A stretch of DNA of 64,000 nt, taken from positions 1,488,001-1,552,000 of the forward strand of contig JBANDB010000003.1 in the NCBI GenBank assembly GCA_037576215.1, read 5' to 3'. The notes beneath the pieces are model-generated. The model ran no database searches. It was not told the origin of the DNA and worked only from the letters and a program-made list of their open reading frames with translations. This DNA is from Armillaria gallica (Eukaryota; Basidiomycota; Agaricomycetes; Agaricales; Physalacriaceae). Position numbers and translations under genes: made by a program. Of this stretch, positions 55,201 to 64,000 are shown piece by piece (within the stretch, counting starts at the first letter, position 1; every line of letters begins with the position of its first letter).

Positions 55201-55999
55201 AAAGGATGCCATGGACGATTCAAGTTGTCAACAAAAGAATCTGTCTTTTCCACAGCAGTCATCTGAAAATACTCCTCATGTGTTAAGATACGTGAGTCCA
55301 AAAGTGCTCTCGGATGATATTCAATAACAAATTTTGGGTTGTATGAATTCACCGAGTCAAGAATCTGATCTGTGGCATTGGTCACAGGTGCAGAGGAAGG
55401 ATTCTGATCTTCAGCTAAATATTATATTAATCAGTAAATAGAAAAGAAATAGTGATCATACATACAAGAGACTGATTCAAATGAAAGAGAAGGTGAAAGG
55501 TCTCCCTGATTGTCAAGATGCAAATCTAATTATACGTAGAGTATTAGAGAGTACCGTTCATGAATCAAGTATCAAATCTTACCATGAAACTGTGAAGTGA
55601 GACCTGCACTTGATGATGGTGCTTGGTTACCAAATAGCAGCATTGGAGTATTAGTAGCTCCTTGATGTCAATAGATTGTCAGTGTCAATTCATATCATAC
55701 AAAGTGGAAAACATACCATGATCCATGCCAGCTGCTTGCCTCTAACTTATTTCCATATTAAACTGCGAATCCATAACATCTTGCTAAATTCGCTATTTAC
55801 AAGTCTTTGTATGGTTGCCAATGCCATTTGCATGAAAATACTTCTGACAATGGGGGCATTGTCGACGTTCACATAATGAAGACATGAGAAGAAAACAGAA
55901 TGGCTGAGGGCAATAAATCCACAGGAGGGAAGGTTCCAGGAAACTTGGATGTAGGAAGGGGGAAGGTGGGGGAAGGAAGAAGATCAAATACTGCAACAC
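52250..55999 (-). pseudogene. Plavaka-type (CACTA-related) transposase gene, degraded, multi-exon
   Basis: Minus-strand exons in order: a C2HC zinc finger near 55800-55880 (CPHCQKYFHANGIGNHTKTC), NRPWHPFAFKNDFELAEYIL and HLNGEG at 55385-54969, a middle with poor frames, DAYLLLKVIRSYLELDMYAL and DVHTEKSIEEGRHVME at 53385-53612, and the C-terminus PFDIKVTDG, RDKDLGFYRLHAHP, GVLLVED and YFVVDTVDADMFFRMKKV ending at 52250. This matches the domain order of Plavaka transposases as I recall it. Stops (TGA and TAG) near 52560 and 52690 and split frames show it is inactive. AT-rich introns of about 50 bp separate exons. Confidence 0.8.
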
Positions 56000-57480
56000 T
56001 CCTGAATATAAGTATCATCTTGACCCAGTTCCATATTCCAAAATGTTTCAGATTCTAACTTCAGATAGTCACAAAATAAGCACATGAAACTATCAAGGTT
56101 TGACGAATGGATTTCATTGGAGGATAACACTTTCAGCCTTCATAAATCAAGCTTCTATCAACCATCTACTGCTATCTGATGATTCCACAGCCAATCAAAG
56201 TACTAGTTAAGGAGCAAGGTAGCTGTGAGGCTGTAGTGCGATGGAGGCAACAGGCCAGTCGTATCCAATGCAGACGAATTGGTAATAATGATCGGATCAT
56301 ATTCCACTTGTAAGCTGCCTTATAAGCTAGGCTGCCACCCTATAAGCCTGCCTGAACCTAATTTGGTTTGCTGGCTTGGATTTGCTGATAATTTGGTTGA
56401 GGGTCACTTATTTGGGCCATATCAGTGCCTTATTGTGTCATTAGTTGTAATTGATCCTTATAAGGCATTTCGCAACTTTCCAACATGTGGTGGTGGTTGT
56501 GTCAGCCTGTAACACAGAATGCAGCCTAAGAGGAGATGTTGCAATGGAGAAGAGGCATTGCAATGGGGGGAACAGGTATGAGATTGAAGATCTTGTCATT
56601 ATAAGTTACATACAATAATAAAAGTACACATTGCAATGTGTGGAAGTACAATGTCATTATGGATATATACAATAAAATAGTGCATTGCAACATATTGCAA
56701 CAGCATGAACATCTAACACATTGTCACACCTGCAGCATGTCTAAGGGTGTAATTTTGCAAAAATGTCATACCTTACACATTAGCAATGCAGAGGCATTGC
56801 AAGTGGGCTGACAGTGCAAGTGGCATGTGAAGAAGCAAGGTCACTAAGGTAGAGAGCTCTATGATAGAAAAAGAAGCAACAGAATTAAAAACATAAGGAC
56901 TTTGTTGTTGCACTGTACCTTACAGGCATACATGGCAACAAGGCTGAAGGGCAAGCTAGCTTGCTAAACCACCTGTTTGCAATAGAGAATTCAACTTCAG
57001 TGGGATGTGCTTGTACATGGGCCAAGGCTAATTTAGATAATGACACATCTGTAATCTATGATGCGTGGTCCCTGGAGATCCAGAAAAACAATATCACATG
57101 TGGGGTAATCAAAAGAACCCTGGGCATGGCCTAGAAACAGACTTTGGCTGATGGAAATAGCAAGCAGGCTTGGAATCCAAAGCCTTTCTTGGTTACTGAG
57201 TCTAGAATATGACACTATCATGTTTGGAGCAGACCCAAAAGCCAAATATGAAGTATGATCAGTGATTGAGGATTAAGCAGCTATTGAGTGCATGCCAACA
57301 AGCTACTCTGTTGCTTGAGCGAGCAACATAGACACCGCTTAGTTCTTTGGAACTACTAAAAAGAGGAAAAAGCAGTGCATTGCCTAGAGCACTGTAACAG
57401 TTTAGACAAGGGAGTATCAGCCAACAATGAGTTAAATTACTAAAAAGCTGCTTGTAACAATCAATCACCTGTAGTATAAG
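56000..57480. other. CpG-poor intergenic DNA with an ATTGCAA-rich patch
   Basis: No gene recognised. TTGCAATG/ATTGCAA words recur about eight times between 56540 and 56830. Short frames (56279-56512, 57033-57245) show no known domain. Confidence 0.35.
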
Positions 57481-58420
57481 TAGAGTAGAAATTCATGTAA
57501 TAAAGCAAGCGACATACCCCCCACATACTATAATTAAGTTTCAGTTCAGATCTGGACTTGTTGCACCATGTAAGAGTTAGTAACTTTGAGTCTCAGCTAT
57601 AATGCAAGTTTAGCGAGCTCACAGAGAAATTGAATAAAAGAGAAATTTTGGATACAAACTTTGGTTTACTTGAGATAAGAAAGATATTCAGAGGCAGTGA
57701 CGCTGCGCCAGTCTTGAGAAAGTTTACTTGGTTACATCTGAGAGAAAAAGAGAGATGGTATTGTGCCAGCCTCTGTACAGGTCAAGAAGTAGTTTGCAAG
57801 GGAATCAGCCAGATTGAGCTGTTCCAGCAGTTGCACAAAGTGTGACAGGTGTGCACAGTTGGACCTCACAGCACCATTGTTAGAGCCAGTGCACTGTGTG
57901 TGAGGACTTGCAGGGATGGTTCCTGAAAATAATTGTGACATGATTGAGAGTGCCAAGGGCCTCTATTGTGATGAGTTTGGGCATCAGGTTTAGCAACTAA
58001 GAGAAAGGTGGCATTGTATGCAGATTGGATCTAGTGGTGAGTCATATTTAGTGAGCTCACTGACTGGACTTGGTTGTTTTGTGGATCTGCATGTCTGTGT
58101 GTTTTATTTATTGATATATCCTTTGCCTTGAGGGTTGCGTGGTTCACCGTGCTCTCTTGTAAAAGGCTTTGAGGAAATAGGGAATTGGAGATCAGCTTGA
58201 TAATTATACATTGTTATGTGCATCGTTCTAGCAAGCTTGCTGAGATATATTGAGATACTGTCAGCATGCAAGTGGAATTAAATTCCTTGCTCCCCTCTGC
58301 ACTTAAGAAGATTGTGTGTGTGTGTGTTTTGTGGGATTGAGTGTAGGTTTTGTGTGTGTTCACACTAGGCTATGCTCAGTTTCACGGGTGCCCATCACCA
58401 GCCTCATCAATGTTTTTTGT
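57480..58420 (+). repeat. Diverged relative of the 1.77-kb repeat's LTR-like right half
   Basis: It keeps the order TAATAAAGC (57500), CCTTTGCCTTGAGGG (58121), TTGTAAAAGGCTTTG (58157), then a GTGTGTGTGT tract and TGTGTGTTCAC, as in 7680-7900 and 40500-40700, at low identity. Boundaries are uncertain. Confidence 0.35.
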
Positions 58421-58612
58421 TGTAACAAAATCTATGAAATGTCAGTTGCTCCTGCTATTGTGGAGAGATTAGGTGTGAAACATGCAACCCTTCTATGCAG
58501 GACTATCCTGTCTCCATCCAAGAGAGTAGAGTCATATGGAAAAATGGTATGGCAGTTGCGGAAACCTGAATTAGAGGCCTTGATATGAATGGTCATCTCC
58601 CAGAATGGCGCT

Positions 58613-59248
58613 TGTTATGGATATCAGGTATCTGCTGACTCGGTCCATGAGTCAACACATGCCTGTACTTGGGCTTCTCAGTCTTAATGGTGACTCGCTC
58701 ATATCTTCTGTTACTTTCTCTAATTTTCTTACGGATACTAGAATACATTAGAATATTGTAGAATAATAATGACTCGAACAATTTCTAGTATATAATACTG
58801 TACATACTGTTGACATACCATTGTATCAAAATCTTATCCAATCTATTACTTTCAGTACCCTCACACTGTGTGAACCCTCAGCTATGCCTAGTGCTTGCTG
58901 AACAAGCCCATTGGATATGCCTAGCGCTTTCCAATATCAATCCTAAGGTTATGCTTAGCACTTGCCAAGTTCACCTATGACCCATAATTACTTCACGCTT
59001 ACAGGTTTCTGTATTAGCACACCCCTCAGTAATAGCTCTGTGCTTACTGGCTATGCCTTACAGTAATTGCTTTGCACTTACTGATCTCATCAACCTCACA
59101 AACCAGACCACTCAGGTCTCCTCATGAACTCTTGCTGGAATCCATTCTATTTCCTACCAACATCCATCATTTCTAATTAATCCTACCTTGATTTGATCAT
59201 CGCTACTTCCCTCGTGCTCGCATATCCGATTTTGGCAGAATCCCAACA
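58613..59248. mobile_element. Solo LTR, 636 bp
   Basis: Starts TGTTATGG and ends CCCAACA; flanked by GCGCT (58608-58612) and GTGCT (59249-59253). The related repeat at 1190-1230 is uninterrupted at this point (GGTGCTAG), confirming insertion. One target copy has lost its CpG. No internal domain, so it arose by LTR-LTR recombination. The superfamily is not decided. Confidence 0.85.
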
Positions 59249-59253
59249 GTGCT

Positions 59254-59860
59254 AGACCTCTTGTTTCAGCATCTGTCCTTCTTCCAATTATGGCAGGCTC
59301 ATACACCACAACTGGATCATTGAAGTAAAGTCTACTCTTCTAGAGAATGATGGTCAGGCTCACCCTGAGTGAAGCATCAAACTCCTGTGCCATGACAACC
59401 TTTGCTTTTTCTCACTGCTGTAACTTTACCTTCTCTGGCATCTCACCCCCCCCCTACAGCGAAGTTCTTCCCAAAACGATAGCCCTGGCATACAGCATAG
59501 CTGGTCTGGTCCACATGCGCCTCTGTCTCCATCTTGAGAACCTTCCAAATTGTGTATGCGAACCGATAGCTCTGTGAAGTGGCTCTGCATGGTGGTGCAT
59601 CACTTGAAATGGTCCAGATGAGAGCCAAAAAGTCCTTGACAGTAATGGGTCTTGGGAGGGTCTCATCTTTTGGATCTGTTGCCAATCAGATGAAGAGGGT
59701 TGTCATCGAGCCTGTCCACTAAGAGGTACCCTCTCCGCCAGGCTCCTGAGGATTCCTTCATGATCACCACCAGGTATTCATGCTCCTCAGCCAAGCAAGA
59801 TTTACAGTATTCAACCTGTTTGACATAGATGGTTCCAAGGCCTTGCAGGAGAAAGGGGAA
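59254..59860 (-). pseudogene. Repeated agaricomycete hypothetical family member (copy b)
   Basis: Minus-strand pieces: EHEYLVVIMKESSGAW and GYLLVDRLDD (59700-59800), then ITVKDFLALIWTISSDAPP, YRFAYTIWKVLKMETEAHV and YRFGKNFAVGG at 59443-59685. It aligns with copy a at 1.2-1.8 kb. The region upstream of the solo LTR (58570-58612) is the rest of this copy. Divergent to copy d. Confidence 0.5.
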
Positions 59861-61349
59861 ATTATACTTGAGGTCATTGAGAAGCTATGTGATGGTCATT
59901 GCACTACTGTGCAGGGAAGATGTACATGTCATTGATAGGATTGTTGGAGTTTTATGGCAGAGTGGTGAAGTAGAATATGATGCAGAATAGGTGGGAAAAG
60001 CACTGGAAGAGTGTCATCTTTCCATTGTTGTCATTGGTAGGAATCTGAGACAACCAAGTACATGTTCATCGCAGATCAAAAGGGAAAATGACCACAAAGT
60101 AATTTGCACATAGCATGGTGACAAGGGAGCATCAGCATGTTTGAAAACCCTTCAGTAGACGAATTCCTCAAACAGGAAGTTGTTAATAACAAAACTAGCA
60201 AGAGCAAGCTATGGATCAAAATAATAGATGCACTTGCCTTATTGGTGAAAAGCATCAGTGTTATCTCTACCATAAGGAGCTCAGTCATGTCCTTCCAATA
60301 GTCATCCTGTACCACAGTCATATTGTCTTCTTTCAGTTGTAAGAACACCTAGGACTACAATCAGTGAGAGAAAACTTTCGAGGAATAGTTTCAACATGCC
60401 TCATTCTCCTGTATATACTGTGGCAAGAATGAGGCATCAAAGATGATCAACAAGCATTCAACTGGCAACAGAATGAGAACTACTCATGAGATGTCCCTGA
60501 GCTATTGTTGGGATCCAAGCTCATGGTGAATGAAATAAATCGTCATCTCAGCCAACAACATTGTTGAAGCAGACTCGCTGGAAGAATTCAGTTGTCCATA
60601 GATCAATTCTATATCAGCCATATGAGTGACTGGCAAATACATTAGTATCAGTCGGATGAAATGAATTTAGGAATGGAAATACACTCCCCCCCCCCTGCTC
60701 AGGTGAGCACAATGATGAATTCCCTGCTAATTGGTATCCATAGGCTTTCACACCAGTATGCATAGCAGTCTGCATCCATGTCCAACGTTGAGCTTCAAAG
60801 GTCAAGTCTCTAGCTGAAATAGATCAGTGTGTTAGAACTTATCAGGAAGAAGGACACTCCTAACTCACAGATGTCACCCTGCAGGCAAATTAAAGGTTTC
60901 ATTTCTAGTGTCATATGGCAAGCCCAAGGACAGATTGTTAGGGTATAATTGGACAAGCCAGTCCAAGATAACATCCCAGAGGTAAGGTGGGAACACTGAG
61001 TAGGCGGTCTGTGAGTAACCCTTGATGATTTCATCTGTGAAATCATTGGTACTTGTTGACAGGCCACCCATCCCTAATGAGCACCAATGTCAAGTTCGGA
61101 TCTCAAAAAACCTGTTGTATTGGTCAACTCCAATAACAACACATTTTCTAGGGATAGGTAGTAAGGATATCGTGGGTGGTAGACCGATAAACTAGTAGGA
61201 TTTGACACATGAGTGAGTGCAACATTGGTTCCACATAGGTGCAGTCTTTCATGAGCACTTAGATATATATCACCTTGAGTTTTAGTCTTTCCAAAGTATC
61301 TGAGTCAAGAATTGCAAAACATGTGTTGAAAGAAAAAAGGTTTGATGTG

Positions 61350-61660
61350 GTGAAGTGCTAGAATTATCATCAGGGTCCTCTTCGAGCAGCAATTATGCAA
61401 GCATGCACTGCAGAACTAAAATCTTACTCTGAATTTCTGTAAAGACAGGGGCTATTCCTAGTTGTTGAAGTGGGTATTATCTCTTTCATGGTGAACGGCT
61501 GGAACGGTGCTGTTGTGTTGCAAAACCTAGATGCATATCACTTGAGGTTTCCTGTTTGTGGTCAAGCATGAAGCAAACACAATGAAGATGCATTGCCAGT
61601 ACCAAAGTATCTGTTCAAGTTTAAAACATGGCCATCGTGGGATTAACCCAAACACCAACG
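61350..61660 (+). repeat. Three-copy block, copy 3
   Basis: Same block as 3146-3440 and 28277-28620. It joins the two half-units: to its left the 1-3.4 kb type sequence, to its right the 28.8-31 kb type sequence. Confidence 0.75.
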
Positions 61661-61930
61661 TTCATCATGACCTCATGCCAGGACCCCGGATAATCCCTAT
61701 ACAGCTCCGATCCCGGATTTTCGACCCATTTTAACATTCATGTATGATGCATTCTACCCTGGAAATTTGTCGAGCTGTCACCAGGTATGGTGCCAAATCC
61801 CAGATTTGGGCCAGCTGTAAATGGTCTGGGATGTTGGAGCATGACAGAGAGCTTAGGATTCAACCCTGCAAAGTTGAAGATCATGCTGAAGACAAAGGCC
61901 ACTTGTCAATAATGCATTTTTAGGCGCAAA

Positions 61931-62450
61931 TTGTTCATATCAGGAGTGAAAAGCCTTGCGGCATCTTGGCATCTATACCGAATGACAGAGGACCCATCAG
62001 CAGATGTCGCTCTAGTCAGGTCCCAGTCAGATGCAGCCGGCACACAGGACACAGACTCACCATCACCTCCAGCCTCAGTCCCACCCAACGATCAGTGGGA
62101 AACCAACTCTTCATCATGCCGGTGTCAAACTCAAGAGATTCTCCAAATGAGATCCCCATGACACTCTTGACAGAGTCGTTATCCTGCGCAGCATAGCTGA
62201 CACTGACAGTGTGCAGGCTTACTGCCCTTACCACATTCTTATGACCATGGACTTTTGCCAGGTCCAACAGCGAGTCAGTCTCGAAGACTTCCTTCTCCTC
62301 GTCCAGAATATCTCCAGGAATACCATGTGGTACCACATCATATTTTCCCTGTGCTATTGGTTCTCCTACACCATCTGGACTGTTCACAGGACTCATGTGG
62401 TGAAGATCGTATATATTTTGTACTCGATTAGGATTTTCTATTCCTAAATC
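61931..62450 (+). pseudogene. Repeated agaricomycete hypothetical family member (copy d)
   Basis: Plus-strand pieces: MTEDPSADVALVRSQSDAAG, then from about 62211 HILMTMDFCQVQQRVSLEDF, LLLVQNISRN and SLCYWFSYTIWTVHR. It parallels copy c at 28.8-29.5 kb. Against copy c it has a ~290-bp replacement upstream (about 61684-61970). The antisense ORF 62016-62507 is open but is taken as a shadow, because the plus strand carries the family motif. Confidence 0.5.
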
Positions 62451-62624
62451 CATCTGACTTGTACTAAAGTGATTGCCAGTTCCACATGGATCAGAAATAC
62501 CGTTCATCTACAGAACACTGAATTTCTCCGCTGAGCCCGAGTCTTCGATCTTGTTGGGTGAAATGATGGTTGACTACTGGTTTCATTTACTACGAGCTTG
62601 AATCCCAACGATAGATTGGGAATG

Positions 62625-63555
62625 TCTCGTGAGTTATTCTTCAGTTGTTGGTTGAACACTTATTAAAAATTGCCAGATCCCTTCTGACCACAGTACACAC
62701 CGGAGGATGAGGTATGTTAAGGCATTTATTGAAGCGGGGATTTCTCTCACTTATTGTGGCCCCAGGTACTCTTGCAATTAGCCGGTGATGAGTACGACCT
62801 ATGTCTTCATTCAGTTCTAATACATATGACTTCTCATCTTGATGTTGACTGAGAAAAGGAATTGTCGGACGACGTGGCATGAACGCCCTCTTGAGTATCT
62901 CCTGAAACATGCAGAACAAGTACTTTTTATAAGTAAACACATCAACATTGCTCACGATTCAATTAGATGACTCCTTGGAGTCAAAGTATCCAGCACCACA
63001 CCATTGCACTGAAAGCAGGGAGCACGTTACTCTGGAGCTGTCCTCAGTCAACATATGGATTCACCTGTTCGTGCGTCACCAAGTGAGGAAATTTGCAATG
63101 ACACGAATCGTATTGGGTAGAATCATATACAGACTAGCTACCACTTGGGTCACCAGGCTAAAGATAGGCAGCTACTTAGTATCTTCGATGTGCTTCGCTT
63201 TGGATATCTCCGCCAAGAACTGGGACACACCCTGAAATTCGTGGCATAGAGTGATGTTGATGCCAAGCATCAATCGAACTTGGATAAAAAGGTGATCATA
63301 TTGTCTCTTTTTGATGAGGAAGACATCTGTAGCATACGTACTGTCCCAGCTACCTTGGCGTATCCTTCGGATGGCTAGACGCAGCAAGCGATAAGTTGAT
63401 GCCGTCAACACGCGGACACTAGGGTCGTTTTGATCGCAAACTTATACCGGCACCACCACCAAACGCGACAAGCGTTTCACAGATGTTACAGCACCTGGTA
63501 TGTTGTGTCATTATTGGATTGTTTATCTTTCCTAAATTGTTCAGCGACAGAAAAA
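62625..63555. repeat. Three-copy block D, copy 3
   Basis: Matches 29536-30545 closely and 24780-25540 in part. CpG decay is stronger than in the P450-flanking copies. Confidence 0.7.
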
Positions 63556-63567
63556 ACCTTTGCAATA

Positions 63568-64000
63568 GCATGAGTGATCAGTTATCTACTATTCCCGATC
63601 CTAGATCTCACAGTGCCGAGCTCCGAAGTCGAAGATTCCGGGAAGGTGGCCGTGTTAGGGCGAGTAAGGTAAAGGACGGTGGCAGCATCCAGCGGAACTC
63701 AGAAGAGTGGGAGTCGGCATCATGTTGGACAACGGTCACAGGAAAAGAAGATAAAGTAAGATTGAACAATGGTGAGGACTGACTGTGCTGAATCTCTGCA
63801 TGATGCTAATGGAGGCCTCCGAGGCGACGCGAGCAGTAACATGACATTGGCGTCGACCATCTTCGGAGTAGACTATGAGTTAGCTGTGAAACGAAGATGA
63901 AAATATTGAGACACACCCTTTAACTCCCACAACCAACATGATCCTTCAACAAAATACAAAATGTCTGTTACTTCTGGCACCGTGCAGGTCCCGGGAAGCT
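63568..64000 (+). repeat. Two-copy block E, copy 2, running off the window
   Basis: Matches 30557-30990; the ORF MSDQLSTIPDPRSHSAELRS is conserved with few replacements. If the synteny with 30-32 kb holds, a third P450 unit may lie beyond the window edge. Confidence 0.6.

Larger units (their letters stand above)
59240..61660 (+). repeat. Large dispersed repeat, copy 2 (partner 1190-3440)
   Basis: Same order as 1190-3440 with extra small insertions (for example about 60330-60420 and 61075-61145). It holds copy b of the gene family and ends in the three-copy block at 61350-61660. The 59860-61340 interior has no recognised gene. Confidence 0.8.

Noticed and set aside
57480..58420. Complete second LTR element here
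   Set aside because: Only LTR-like signals are shared at low identity; no TG...CA boundary or target duplication could be fixed.
62016..62507. Long minus-strand ORF of 163 residues, similar in 29013-29354
   Set aside because: The plus strand of both places carries the family motif YWF/A-TIW in the expected order, so the minus frames are probably shadows kept by duplication.

Overview
The window reads as nuclear DNA of a mushroom-forming basidiomycete (Agaricomycetes). Genes are sparse and split by many introns of about 45-60 bp. There are multi-exon cytochrome P450s, chromodomain-bearing Ty3/Gypsy elements, a Plavaka-type (CACTA-related) transposase, DUF6589-like and RecQ-like gene fragments, and repeated 'hypothetical' families typical of that class. 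No rRNA, functional tRNA or CRISPR was seen. Most of the 64 kb is nested mobile DNA; the only clearly intact host genes are two P450 paralogues.

Layout. 1-3.4 kb: a broken partial gene and the left half of a large repeat that recurs at 59.2-61.7 kb. 4.1-14.7 kb: a ~150-bp inverted repeat enclosing 5' fragments of a DUF6589-like gene (+) and a RecQ-like helicase (-). Ty3 element 1 (4855-12942, minus strand, TSD TTGCA) sits in the DUF6589-like gene, and element 1 is itself interrupted by a 1.77-kb TG...CA repeat (6168-7938) and a 263-bp CACTG MITE (9990-10252). 15-21 kb: two tRNA-like sequences, a spliced plus-strand gene, Ty3 pol remnants on minus, and a dense scatter of ACTAGT hexamers. 21.7-22.0 kb: a second CACTG MITE. 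24.8-37.3 kb: a tandem segmental duplication carrying P450 copy A (25719-27801) and copy B (31768-33911), with a 2.8-kb TA-target DNA transposon inserted only in the B unit. 39.3-40.8 kb: a second copy of the 1.77-kb repeat. 41.0-49.3 kb: Ty3 element 2 (chromovirus, plus strand, TSD CAGTA), inserted in a hypothetical gene whose halves lie at 40.85-41.03 and 49.29-50.7 kb. 52.25-56 kb: a degraded Plavaka transposase gene. 58.6-59.25 kb: a solo LTR. 59.2-64 kb: a divergent pair of repeated hypothetical genes, then blocks that recur beside the P450s.

The theme that ties the window together is CpG to TpG/CpA decay. In-frame stops in the transposons are overwhelmingly TGA where Arg is expected (CGA to TGA). 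LTR differences are mostly CpG transitions in one LTR. The reverse-transcriptase catalytic motif of element 1 reads YLDN instead of YLDD at a codon-boundary CpG. The P450 segment keeps its CpGs and its reading frames. This fits methylation-driven silencing of transposons with the P450 island spared; methylation is inferred, not observed.
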